From Pseudarthrobacter phenanthrenivorans Sphe3 (GTDB lineage: Bacteria; Actinomycetota; Actinomycetes; Actinomycetales; Micrococcaceae), in NCBI RefSeq assembly GCF_000189535.1, contig NC_015145.1, positions 1,736,001 to 1,800,000 on the forward strand: DNA of 64,000 nt, given 5' to 3'. The translations under genes and the position numbers were made by a program. This document shows, piece after piece, positions 27,291 through 35,126 of this stretch. The notes beneath the pieces are model-generated. The model searched no databases. It saw only the letters and a program-made list of their open reading frames with translations, and was not told the DNA's origin. Numbering within the stretch: position 1 is the first letter of the stretch; each line of letters opens with the position of its first letter.

Positions 27291-28328
27291 TTGGTACAGA
27301 TCGAACAGCTTGCCGCCCGCACTCCGGCAGTCTCGGTGGATGAACTCCTCAAGGGTTTCTATCCCTCGTCGCGGTTCGGGCAGGTGTCCTTCGCGAGCTA
27401 CCGCCCCGACCCCAAGCAGCCCAGCCAGTCAGCTGCCGTCCGGGCCCTGGAGGGATTTGCCGACGGCGTAGGGTCCGGAAACGGCGGCGGACTGTTCAGG
27501 AAACTGTTCGCCAAGAAGGACGATTCACGCGCCGGCATCTACCTCGACGGCGGGTTCGGGGTGGGTAAGACCCACCTGCTGGCCTCGCTGTGGCACGCGT
27601 CGCCCGGACCGAAGGCGTTCGGCACCTTCGTGGAGTACACCAACCTGGTAGGGGCACTGTCGTTCCGCAAGACCGTGGAGGCGCTGAGCAGCTACAAGCT
27701 GGTCTGCATCGACGAATTCGAACTCGACGATCCGGGCGACACTGTCCTGATGTCCCGGCTCATGCGCGAACTTGCCGACGCCGGAGTGAAGCTGGCCGCC
27801 ACGTCCAACACACTGCCCGGTTCGCTGGGTGACGGCCGGTTTGCGGCGGTGGACTTCCAGCGGGAAATCCAGGTGCTCGCGGACCAGTTCGACGTCATCC
27901 GGATTGACGGCGAGGACTACCGCCACCGCGGTCTGCCCGCAGCCCCGGCGCCGCTGAAGAACAGCGAGCTCTCCTCCCATATGAAGGCCGAGTTCGACGG
28001 CAAGACTGTTGCCCAGGACGAATTCAGCACCTTGATCCACCACCTCGCCGGTGTGCACCCGAGCCGCTACCGCAAGCTGATTGACGGCATCGACGGCGTG
28101 GTGTGGCGCAACGTGGAAACCATCACCGAGCAGGCCGTTGCCTTGCGGTTCGTGGTGCTGGCTGACCGGCTTTACGACAAGGACGTCCCCATCCTCGCCA
28201 GCGGCGTGCCGTTCGACAAGCTGTTCACCGAGGAAATGATGACCGGGGGCTATATGAAGAAGTACTTCCGTGCAGTCTCGCGGCTCACCGCGCTGGCCCG
28301 CGAGGGCCAGAACCACGAACCCTCCTGA
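27291..28328 (+). CDS. zapE: Cell division protein ZapE (AFG1-type ATPase)
   Basis: 345 aa AAA-like ATPase. Walker A GGFGVGKTH, Walker B VCIDEFELDDPGD, sensor region AATSNTLPG, and the family block FSTLIHHLAGVHPSRYRKLI. In proteobacteria the family destabilises FtsZ rings; role in actinobacteria is inferred. The TTG at 27291 gives the N-terminus VQIEQLAARTPAVSVDELL; a TTG at 27243 would add 16 residues without a ribosome site. Confidence 0.88.
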   Translation: MVQIEQLAARTPAVSVDELLKGFYPSSRFGQVSFASYRPDPKQPSQSAAVRALEGFADGVGSGNGGGLFRKLFAKKDDSRAGIYLDGGFGVGKTHLLASLWHASPGPKAFGTFVEYTNLVGALSFRKTVEALSSYKLVCIDEFELDDPGDTVLMSRLMRELADAGVKLAATSNTLPGSLGDGRFAAVDFQREIQVLADQFDVIRIDGEDYRHRGLPAAPAPLKNSELSSHMKAEFDGKTVAQDEFSTLIHHLAGVHPSRYRKLIDGIDGVVWRNVETITEQAVALRFVVLADRLYDKDVPILASGVPFDKLFTEEMMTGGYMKKYFRAVSRLTALAREGQNHEPS

Positions 28329-28386
28329 CCTGCCTGCCTTGGCTGGCCACCGCCGTCGTCCTTAGACACCGTCCTTAAATGCCAAA

Positions 28387-28426
28387 GGTGCAGGTGCCGC
28401 CTCCCGGCGGGACCTGCACCCCCTTG
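28387..28426 (+). terminator. Terminator after zapE
   Basis: GGTGCAGGT (28387-28395) pairs with ACCTGCACC (28412-28420), with an inner CCGCC/GGCGG extension, followed by CCCCTT. The T-run is short. Confidence 0.65.
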
Positions 28427-28459
28427 ACGTGCTAGGGCAAAGCCCTGGCCAAATCCTTG

Positions 28460-28723
28460 TTACGGTGTCCTGTCAGCCGGCGGAACCGGGTTGACGGGAG
28501 TGACCGGCGGAACCTGCCCGGCGGCAGGTGCCTGGCCGGGGGTACCGTTCTTGTCAATGAGCTTGGAAGCGCCATGCTGGATCTTGTCGACGTGGCCGGA
28601 GTACTTGCCTCCGGTCTTGGTATCGACGAAATCACCGGCCTTGTTGATGCCGTTCTTGATGGCCTGCTCGTTGCCGCGGATGAGACCCTGAGCCTTGCCC
28701 TTTAGATCGTCAATCAGTCCCAC
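28460..28723 (-). CDS. MT0933-like (Rv0909-type) antitoxin family protein, orphan
   Basis: 87 aa. The N-terminal MGLIDDLKGKAQGLI block, with FVDTKTGGKYSGHVDKIQ in the middle, matches the small actinobacterial MT0933/Rv0909 antitoxin family. The C-terminus is Pro-rich (PPVTPVNPVPPAD). The GTG at 28723 is chosen since GGGAGG lies 5 nt upstream. No toxin gene is adjacent, so an antitoxin role is doubtful. Confidence 0.75.
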   Translation of the reverse strand: MGLIDDLKGKAQGLIRGNEQAIKNGINKAGDFVDTKTGGKYSGHVDKIQHGASKLIDKNGTPGQAPAAGQVPPVTPVNPVPPADRTP

Positions 28724-28848
28724 GAGCACCTCCCTTCAATCGCGGAGCCAGGTCGCTCCTCCGCATTCGATCCTAGCCCCGCGGGCAGGGCCTGCCAAGG
28801 AAATCGGGGGGTTTGGCCGTTCGCCAGCAGCGGATGCAGCCGGGCATG

Positions 28849-28873
28849 AAAAAAGCAGCTCCGGGGGAGCTGC
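28849..28873 (-). terminator. Terminator of the tRNA cluster
   Basis: On the minus strand GCAGCTCC-N3-GGAGCTGC (28855-28873) forms an 8-bp perfect stem followed by six T (28849-28854), 7 nt after the last tRNA-Val. Confidence 0.88.
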
Positions 28874-28879
28874 TTGCTG

Positions 28880-28951
28880 TGGGCGATACTGGGATCGAAC
28901 CAGTGACCTCTTCCGTGTCAGGGAAGCGCGCTACCGCTGCGCCAATCGCCC
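28880..28951 (-). tRNA. tRNA-Val(GAC), copy 1
   Basis: Full cloverleaf: acceptor GGGCGAT/ATCGCCC plus discriminator A, anticodon loop CTGACAC, T-loop GGTTCGATCC. No encoded CCA. Identical to the copy at 29126-29197. Confidence 0.95.
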
Positions 28952-28992
28952 CGAACCGTAAGACCGGCTGTTGGGATTGTAAGAAGTAAGAG

Positions 28993-29065
<73 letters not shown>

Positions 29066-29125
29066 ATATGAAGTGCGCCCCGGCAGATGCCGGCCGTACT
29101 GCATGAAGCAAGTTTCCTTGCTTGG

Positions 29126-29197
29126 TGGGCGATACTGGGATCGAACCAGTGACCTCTTCCGTGTCAGGGAAGCGCGCTACCGCTGCGCCAATCGCCC
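29126..29197 (-). tRNA. tRNA-Val(GAC), copy 2
   Basis: Same 72 nt as copy 1, with anticodon loop CTGACAC. It lies between tRNA-Cys and tRNA-Gly copy 1 in the minus-strand cluster. Confidence 0.95.
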
Positions 29198-29235
29198 ATG
29201 TCCATCCGGAGATCCGGAAACCATGGTTTTCACCG

Positions 29236-29306
29236 AGGTGGGTACGGGATTCGAACCCGTGTATACGGCTTTGCAGGCCGCTGCCTCGCCTCTCGGCCAA
29301 CCCACC
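29236..29306 (-). tRNA. tRNA-Cys(GCA)
   Basis: Acceptor GGTGGGT/ACCCACC plus discriminator T, anticodon loop CTGCAAA, T-arm CGGGTTCGAATCCCG. Only Cys tRNA in the window. Confidence 0.95.
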
Positions 29307-29353
29307 GTGTAGGCGCCGATTCCTGGGAACCTTTGCCGTGACAGTGTCCTGCG

Positions 29354-29426
<73 letters not shown>

Positions 29427-29485
29427 ATTTTGGAGGGTTGATTCCTTGCCGTTCCCGGCATTTCCTCGCGTTCCAACGAGTAAAA

Positions 29486-29514
29486 ACAATATAGGAGGTT
29501 GGGGGATTCTCCAA
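29486..29514 (-). promoter_or_regulatory. Promoter of the Gly-Cys-Val-Gly-Val tRNA cluster
   Basis: On the minus strand TTGGAG (29509-29514) and TATTGT (29486-29491) are 17 bp apart, 60 bp before the first tRNA. Confidence 0.6.
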
Positions 29515-29753
29515 ATCGCCCCCGCCTTATGAAGGGGCAAGGCCACTGCTTCCCAGCAGTGGCGCGGATTTCTCCAAGTTACAGGCATGTAATTCGCGAC
29601 GCCGGGCGGGCGGCGCTGGTGCGGACGTCCGGGTTGCGGAGCGCGCAGGCGGAGTTCCTGGCAGGCTGCCGCGTTTCACAGGTGCCTTTCCGGTGCCGGG
29701 TTCCGGCCGATTTCCGAAATGGCCGCAAGGTCCGCTAACATTCAAATGCATCA
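29515..29753. other. Intergenic region between divergent tRNA units
   Basis: With the tRNA promoter, this fills the 327 bp between tRNA-Gly and tRNA-Val(CAC). No gene is supported. It contains a perfect hairpin GCCACTGC-N6-GCAGTGGC at 29542-29563 and, before tRNA-Val(CAC), a TAACAT that may be its -10. Confidence 0.5.
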
Positions 29754-29825
29754 GGGCGATTGGCGCAGTGGTAGCGCGCTTCGTTCACACCGAAGAGGTC
29801 ACTGGTTCGAACCCAGTATCGCCCA
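29754..29825 (+). tRNA. tRNA-Val(CAC)
   Basis: Acceptor GGGCGAT/ATCGCCC plus A, anticodon loop TTCACAC between CTTCG and CGAAG. Apart from the anticodon arm it is nearly identical to the Val(GAC) genes on the other strand. Confidence 0.95.
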
Positions 29826-29834
29826 CAGCACACT

Positions 29835-29875
29835 GGTCCGTTTCCGCTCATCCGCAGCGGAAACGGACCTTTTTT
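29835..29875 (+). terminator. Terminator of tRNA-Val(CAC)
   Basis: A perfect 14-bp stem (GGTCCGTTTCCGCT with AGCGGAAACGGACC), 7-nt loop and six T. Confidence 0.93.
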
Positions 29876-29931
29876 GTGCCCGGCACCTGATCCTGGCCAC
29901 ACTGTCAGCCCCTTGTGAAAGAGTCTTTCCT

Positions 29932-30792
29932 ATGACTGCTCCACTTCTTGCCCACGCTACGGAATACGGGCGGATGTACGCCCGGTCCACCACTGAACAC
30001 TTCTCCGTACCGTCCATCACAACAGTGATAGGACAGCAGCCGCATGGGCTTGACGGCTGGTTCGGATACATGGGCGCCAACAGCCTCGCCAACGATCCCC
30101 TGCTTGCCGACTGCCTTGGCAGTCCGGCCAAAATCAAGCAGGCCGTCAACCGGGCGGCAAAAGCCGCCGAGGCGTACCGGGATGACGCCGCAAAGCGCGG
30201 GGACCGCGTGCACTACTACTGCGAACAGGTGGCGCTGCGCGCCCTTGGCCGTCCCCATGCAATGAAGGAGGCACGTGAGGCGCTGGCCGCCAACGGGGAG
30301 GAAGCCTTCGCTGTCCGGTTCGACGAATGGTGGGAGCTCTTCCGGGTGGAACCTATTGCTCCGGAAATCACAGTCTGGAACAACGCCGTAGGGTACGCCG
30401 GGACGCTGGACCTGGTGGCCCGGATCAACGGCCGGATCTGCCTCATTGACTACAAGACCAAGGGCACCACTCGAGACGGCCTCGTCAAACCGCTCGACGA
30501 CAAAGTAGTGATGCAGCTGGTGGCAGGCATGAAGGCCGAGGAGAGCCTGGTGGATCCGGAAGCAGGAACCTGGGAGCCTTGGAAATACGGGGAAAATCCG
30601 GTACTGCTCGCGGTGGCCATCGGCGAAACCGAAGTCCGGCCCGTGCGCGCCAACCCCGAAGTCCTAAAGCACCACTGGTGGAAGTTCTGTGCGCTGCGCC
30701 GGGTGTGGGAGCTCTCCGCAGACACCATCTCCGCAGGCACCGCGCTGCTGCCCATTGCTCCGCCTCCGCTGGCGCAGGCGCAGCCCGCCTGA
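29932..30792 (+). CDS. PD-(D/E)XK (RecB/Cas4-like) nuclease family protein
   Basis: 286 aa. The nuclease core is visible as GYAGTLDLVARING and CLIDYKTKG (motifs D...DxK), with a His/Cys-containing HYYCE and an acidic DEWWELF block upstream. Such domains cut DNA or RNA ends; phage and repair exonucleases share them. It stands alone between a tRNA-Val unit and def and has a weak ribosome site before the ATG at 29932. Function not known. Confidence 0.72.
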   Translation: MTAPLLAHATEYGRMYARSTTEHFSVPSITTVIGQQPHGLDGWFGYMGANSLANDPLLADCLGSPAKIKQAVNRAAKAAEAYRDDAAKRGDRVHYYCEQVALRALGRPHAMKEAREALAANGEEAFAVRFDEWWELFRVEPIAPEITVWNNAVGYAGTLDLVARINGRICLIDYKTKGTTRDGLVKPLDDKVVMQLVAGMKAEESLVDPEAGTWEPWKYGENPVLLAVAIGETEVRPVRANPEVLKHHWWKFCALRRVWELSADTISAGTALLPIAPPPLAQAQPA

Positions 30793-30855
30793 GTGCCGGG
30801 CTGCGCCTAAACTGGATTGGTCCCCTTCGCCGCCTACCGTAAGGAAAAACCGCCC

Positions 30856-31440
30856 ATGGCAATTCTGAATATCCGCATCATCGGTGATCCTGTGCTCCGC
30901 ACAGTCGCTGAACCTGTGACGGAATTCGGGCCTGAACTGGCAAAGCTGGTGGCGGACATGACCGAAACCATGGAGGACGTGGACGGCGCCGGGCTCGCCG
31001 CGCCCCAGGTCGGCGTCAGCAAACGGGTCTTCACCTACCGCATCGACGGGGTCGAGGGGCACATCATCAACCCGGTGCTGGAAAACAGCGACGACTTCCA
31101 GCAGGACCAGGTAGAGGGCTGCCTGTCCATCCCCGGCCTCGGGTTCCCCGTCCGCCGTTACCGCTCCACCCGCGTCACCGGCGTGGACATGAACGGCAAC
31201 CCGGTCACCGTTGAGGGCGAAGGGCTGCTGGCACGCTGCTTCCAGCACGAGAACGACCACCTGGACGGCATCCTCTACACGGACCGGCTGGAGGGTGAAG
31301 ACCGCAAGTCCGCCCTGCGCTCCATCCGCAACGCGAACTATGACGCCGTCACGAAACGGACCACAGCGAAGCGCGCCAAAACAGTCGGCTCAAGCTTCGG
31401 GGGCGCGAGTTTCGGCGGCGCGGCCGGTGCCAAGGGGTGA
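30856..31440 (+). CDS. def: Peptide deformylase
   Basis: Removes the formyl group from nascent proteins, 194 aa. All three motifs are present: GAGLAAPQVG, EGCLSIPG and QHENDHLDG, whose Cys and His residues bind the metal. The C-terminal tail is Gly/Ala-rich and ends in GGAAGAKG. Its stop overlaps the fmt start (GTGA), coupling the two formyl-cycle enzymes. Confidence 0.97.
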   Translation: MAILNIRIIGDPVLRTVAEPVTEFGPELAKLVADMTETMEDVDGAGLAAPQVGVSKRVFTYRIDGVEGHIINPVLENSDDFQQDQVEGCLSIPGLGFPVRRYRSTRVTGVDMNGNPVTVEGEGLLARCFQHENDHLDGILYTDRLEGEDRKSALRSIRNANYDAVTKRTTAKRAKTVGSSFGGASFGGAAGAKG

Positions 31441-32357
31441 GGGTCCTCTTCGCGGGTACCCCCGCAGTCGCCGTCCCGTCCCTCAACGCACTGGTGGAGG
31501 CAGGTTTCCAGGTCGTGGCCGTCCTGACCCGGCCGGACGCGCCCATCGGCCGGAAGCGGATATTGACCCCCTCGCCGGTTGCCGCCCGGGCAGCGGAACT
31601 CGGCATTGAGGTCATCCATGCCGCCCGGATCGGTGCCGACACCATTGCCAGGATTTCCGCACTCAGCCCCGATGTAGCCGCAATCGTTGCCTACGGCGGG
31701 CTGGTTCCCCCTGCCGCGCTCGGTGTTCCCCGGCACGGCTGGATCAACCTGCACTTTTCGCTGCTGCCTGCCTGGCGCGGCGCTGCCCCGGTACAGCGGG
31801 CCGTCATGGCAGGTGACGACGTCACGGGCGCCGTAACCTTCCAGCTGGAGGAAGGGCTGGACACAGGCCCCGTCTTCGGAACCCTGACGGAAACCGTGGG
31901 GCCGGAAGATACCGCGGGGGAGCTGCTGGAACGGCTGTCGCACAGCGGTGCCGTGCTCCTCACCCAAACCCTCGCGGCGGTCGCGGCCGGCAAGGCCGTG
32001 GCACGTCCGCAGCAGGGTGACGTGTCCCTCGCCCCAAAGCTGACCCTCGACGACGGCCGGCTGGACTGGAAGAAACCTGCACTGGCCCTTGGCCGCCAGG
32101 CGCGCGGCGTCACGCCTGAGCCCGGTGCCTGGACTGTACTGGACGGGCAGCGCGTGAAGCTGGAGCCGGTGCGGCTGCGGCCGGACGTGGCCGGCCTGGC
32201 CCCGGGATCCCTTTCCGTCCAGGGCAGGAGCGTGCTCGTGGGCACGGGCTCGCATGCCGTGGAACTCACCAGAATCCAGCCTGCGGGCAAGAAAATGATG
32301 GCCGCTGCCGACTGGGCACGCGGTATGGCTTCCCTTGAAAGCGTGGTGTTCGAATGA
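31437..32357 (+). CDS. fmt: Methionyl-tRNA formyltransferase
   Basis: Formylates initiator Met-tRNA, 306 aa. N-terminal AGTPAVAVPSL, formyl-donor and catalytic region LHFSLLPAWRGAAPVQ, GVTFQ-equivalent AVTFQLEEGLDTGPV. GTG start at 31437 with AAGGGG upstream. The stop overlaps the rsmB ATG by 4 nt. Confidence 0.97.
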   Translation: MRVLFAGTPAVAVPSLNALVEAGFQVVAVLTRPDAPIGRKRILTPSPVAARAAELGIEVIHAARIGADTIARISALSPDVAAIVAYGGLVPPAALGVPRHGWINLHFSLLPAWRGAAPVQRAVMAGDDVTGAVTFQLEEGLDTGPVFGTLTETVGPEDTAGELLERLSHSGAVLLTQTLAAVAAGKAVARPQQGDVSLAPKLTLDDGRLDWKKPALALGRQARGVTPEPGAWTVLDGQRVKLEPVRLRPDVAGLAPGSLSVQGRSVLVGTGSHAVELTRIQPAGKKMMAAADWARGMASLESVVFE

Positions 32358-33955
32358 GCGGGTCCGGCGGCAATCCAGGCGGGCGCGGAAACGCGGGGCG
32401 CGGCGGGCAGGGCAATGCCGGCGGCAACACCGGGCAGGGAGGCGGACGCGGCAAGGGGGGTCCGCGGGACAACAGCCGGCGGAACGCCCAGGGCCGCGAA
32501 CGCAACCGCGGGCCGCAGCGGAGCTTCACGGAGAATGCTCCCTCCCAGCGGACGCGCCGTGCAGATCCCGCCCGGCTGGTGGCCTTTGAAGTCCTGCGCG
32601 CCGTGGCGGCAGAGGACGCCTACGCCAACCTGGTGCTGCCGGCCAGGATCCGCCACCACGGGCTGGACAAGCGTGATGCCGGCTTCGCCACCGAACTGAC
32701 CTACGGCGCCCTTCGTGGCCAGGGAACCTACGACGCCATCCTGGCCCGCTGCGTGGACCGGCCGCTGGACCAGCTCGATCCCGCCGTCCTGGACGCCCTG
32801 CGCATCGGGGTGCACCAGCTGCTGGCCATGCGCGTGCCGGCACACGCCGCCCTGGACCAGACTGTGGGACTGGCCAGGGCGGTCATCGGTGCCGGCCCAT
32901 CAGCGCTGATCAACGCCGTGCTCCGCAAAGTCGCCGCCCACACCCTGGAAGAGTGGCTGGACCTGCTGGTGGCCGGTGAAACCGACGAGACGAAAATTGC
33001 GGCACTGCGGTTTGCCCACCCGGAATGGATCGTCCGCGCCATGCGCCAGTCCCTGGTGGCGCACGGCCGCTCCGCCACAGAAATAAGCGACCTCCTGGAG
33101 GCGGACAACGCAGCCCCGGTGGTCAACCTGGTGGCACTGCCTGGCCTGGGGAACCTTGACGAGGCCCTGGAAAACGGCGCCATTCCGGGCGAACTGGTCG
33201 AAGGCTCAGCCCTGTCCAGCGGCGGGGACCTGGGACGCTTTTCCTCAGTCCGGCAAGGAACCATGCGCGTCCAGGACGTGGGCTCCCAGCTGGTGGCGCG
33301 CGCCATGGCAGCCGCCGAGCTCAGCCAGTCCACCGGCGGCCAGGACAGCGGAACGCCCGAGGCCTGGCTGGACCTGTGCGCCGGGCCCGGCGGCAAGGCC
33401 GCCCTGCTCGGCGCCCTGGCACAACAGCAGGGCGCAACGCTGCTGGCCAATGAAACGGCGCCGCACCGTGCCAGGCTCGTCAGCCAGGCCCTCTCTGCCG
33501 TCCCCCATGAGACCTGGGAAGTCCGGACGGGCGACGGCCGCGATCTGGGACTGGAGAGGCCGGAATCCTTCGACCGGGTCCTCGTTGACGTGCCCTGCAG
33601 CGGGCTGGGTGCCTTGCGCCGCCGGCCCGAGTCGCGCTGGCGCCGTTCACCGAAGGACCTTGCCGACCTCGGACCGCTGCAGCGGGAGCTTCTCGCCTCG
33701 GCCCTGGCCGCCGTGCGTCCCGGCGGAGTGGTGGCTTACGTGACGTGTTCCCCGCATCCGGCGGAGACCACGGCCGTGGTGGCCGATGCCCTGCGCAAGC
33801 GTGACGACCTGGAACTCCTGGACGCCGGCGCGGCGTTGGACCGGGTCAGCCTTCCCGGCGCGCTGGGGGCCGGACATGAGTCCACCGCGCAGCTCTGGCC
33901 GCATGTCCACGGCACGGACGCCATGTTCCTTGCCCTCATCCGCAAGAAGCCCTGA
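32354..33955 (+). CDS. rsmB: 16S rRNA (cytosine-C5) methyltransferase RsmB/NusB-fusion type
   Basis: 533 aa. An N-terminal stretch of about 60 Gly/Arg/Asn-rich residues (GGQGNAGGNTGQGGGRG) is probably disordered and may bind RNA. It is followed by a NusB-like domain (about 75-210: AFEVLRAVAAEDAYANLVL) and the SAM domain: DLCAGPGGKAALL, DVPCSGLGALRRRPESRW (first Cys) and AYVTCSPHPAET (second Cys). It would methylate C967 of 16S rRNA. Confidence 0.93.
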   Translation: MSGSGGNPGGRGNAGRGGQGNAGGNTGQGGGRGKGGPRDNSRRNAQGRERNRGPQRSFTENAPSQRTRRADPARLVAFEVLRAVAAEDAYANLVLPARIRHHGLDKRDAGFATELTYGALRGQGTYDAILARCVDRPLDQLDPAVLDALRIGVHQLLAMRVPAHAALDQTVGLARAVIGAGPSALINAVLRKVAAHTLEEWLDLLVAGETDETKIAALRFAHPEWIVRAMRQSLVAHGRSATEISDLLEADNAAPVVNLVALPGLGNLDEALENGAIPGELVEGSALSSGGDLGRFSSVRQGTMRVQDVGSQLVARAMAAAELSQSTGGQDSGTPEAWLDLCAGPGGKAALLGALAQQQGATLLANETAPHRARLVSQALSAVPHETWEVRTGDGRDLGLERPESFDRVLVDVPCSGLGALRRRPESRWRRSPKDLADLGPLQRELLASALAAVRPGGVVAYVTCSPHPAETTAVVADALRKRDDLELLDAGAALDRVSLPGALGAGHESTAQLWPHVHGTDAMFLALIRKKP

Positions 33956-34079
33956 TTCCCAAAGGGCCTGATTCCCAATGCCCCTCCGGAACCGGCCCTG
34001 ATTATCAGTCCGTCCGACCGGACCAGCTCCGGCCGGACCAGTTCCGACCCCGCCAGCCCTGACCGTGAAAGGTTCCACC

Positions 34080-34760
34080 GTGACGCAATGCTGCATTAAC
34101 CCGAGCATCCTCTCCGCCGACTTCGTCAACCTTGAGGCGGAGCTGCAGCGCATCAGCAGCGCGGATGCCGTGCACGTTGACGTCATGGACAACCATTTCG
34201 TGCCAAACCTGACACTGGGCCTGCCCGTGGTGCAGCGGATCCAGGCCGTCAGCCCGGTGCCGCTGGACGCGCACCTCATGATCGCCGATGCCGACCGGTG
34301 GGCCCCCGGCTTCGCTGACGCTGGCCTCGCCTCGGTAACGTTCCATGCGGAGGCGTCCATCGCCCCCGTGAAGCTGGCGCGCGAACTGCGTTCCCGCGGA
34401 GCCAAAGCCGGAATGGCGCTGCGCCCGGCAACCCCCGTGGAGCCGTACGTGGACATGCTGTCCGAGCTGGACATGCTGCTCATCATGACAGTCGAGCCCG
34501 GCTTCGGTGGACAGGCGTTCCTGGACATCACGCTGCCCAAGATTCGCCGGGCCAGGGCCGCCATTGACGGCTCAGGAATGGACGTGGCGCTGCAGGTGGA
34601 CGGCGGCATCACCGAAGAAACCATCGTCCGGGCCGCCGAAGCGGGTGCCAACGTCTTTGTTGCCGGCTCGGCCGTGTACGGCGCCGATGACCCCGCTGCC
34701 GCCATCGGGCGGTTGCGCGAGCAGGGGTCCCGGACGTTACGTGCGGCGACCACGGAATAG
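34080..34760 (+). CDS. rpe: Ribulose-phosphate 3-epimerase
   Basis: Interconverts ribulose-5-P and xylulose-5-P, 226 aa TIM barrel. Metal and active-site motifs: [39 protein letters not shown] and LQVDGGI. The GTG at 34080 has GAAAGG 8-13 nt upstream; the GTG at 34065 would add five residues and lies over that site. It supplies the ribulose-5-P used by RibB in the next operon. Confidence 0.96.
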   Translation: MTQCCINPSILSADFVNLEAELQRISSADAVHVDVMDNHFVPNLTLGLPVVQRIQAVSPVPLDAHLMIADADRWAPGFADAGLASVTFHAEASIAPVKLARELRSRGAKAGMALRPATPVEPYVDMLSELDMLLIMTVEPGFGGQAFLDITLPKIRRARAAIDGSGMDVALQVDGGITEETIVRAAEAGANVFVAGSAVYGADDPAAAIGRLREQGSRTLRAATTE

Positions 34761-34800
34761 ACAGGAGCCCGTGCCGGTTATGGCACAATAGCAACACACA

Positions 34801-34948
34801 TACGTGCTCCGGGGTCGGTGTAAGTCCGAACCGGCGGTGACAGTCCGCGACCCGCGAGCCGGTGGTTTCCGCAAGGAAATCCCGGCGGATGGTTGAACCG
34901 GTGAAATTCCGGTACCGACAGTTAAAGTCTGGATGAGAGAAGCACGTA
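34801..34948 (+). ncRNA. FMN riboswitch (RFN element)
   Basis: The closing stem pairs TACGTGCT (34801-34808) with AGCACGTA (34941-34948). Conserved RFN blocks are present: GGGGTCGGTG, AAGTCC, CGGCGGTGACAGTCCGCGA, TGAACCGGTGAAATTCCGG, TACCGACAGTTAAAGTC and GGATGAGAGA. It senses FMN and controls the rib operon downstream. Confidence 0.96.
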
Positions 34949-35004
34949 CAGCTGTATCTGCGGGCCCGTGCGGTCCCGCAGTCTCCTGCTGTCGTTAACC
35001 CCCG

Positions 35005-35066
35005 GAGCCATCGCGGTTCGAGAGGGAAGGAACGACACGGGAATGAACCCCAAGCGATGGCTCTTT
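35005..35066 (+). promoter_or_regulatory. Expression platform hairpin of the FMN riboswitch
   Basis: GAGCCATCGC (35005-35014) pairs perfectly with GCGATGGCTC (35054-35063), followed by only TTT. The 39-nt loop contains a strong ribosome site (AGGGAAGGAA, 35023-35032) and the ATG of the leader ORF at 35043, so the hairpin may act on translation as well as on transcription. Confidence 0.55.
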
Positions 35067-35126
35067 GATGCCGAACGTCCTGCCGCTTCAATGGAGGGCG
35101 CTTTCGCCGCACTGGTTGCGGCATGA
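35043..35126 (+). CDS. 27-codon leader ORF coupled to ribD
   Basis: The ATG at 35043 sits 10 nt after AGGGAAGGAA and opens a 27-residue peptide (MNPKRWLFDAERP at the start, GAFAALVAA at the end). Its TGA at 35124-35126 overlaps the ribD ATG at 35123. RibD itself has no ribosome site in the 20 nt before its start, so ribosomes finishing this peptide are the most likely way ribD is translated. The peptide matches no known family. Confidence 0.5.
   Translation: MNPKRWLFDAERPAASMEGAFAALVAA

Noticed and set aside
32354..32535. Gly-rich repeat at the start of rsmB as a separate repeat feature or wrong start
   Set aside because: The ATG overlaps the fmt stop by 4 nt and the frame continues into the NusB domain; it is an in-frame low-complexity tail.
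33956..34064. Short CCGGACCAG repeats between rsmB and rpe as a tandem repeat array
   Set aside because: Only two to three imperfect copies; too few to separate from local GC-rich sequence.
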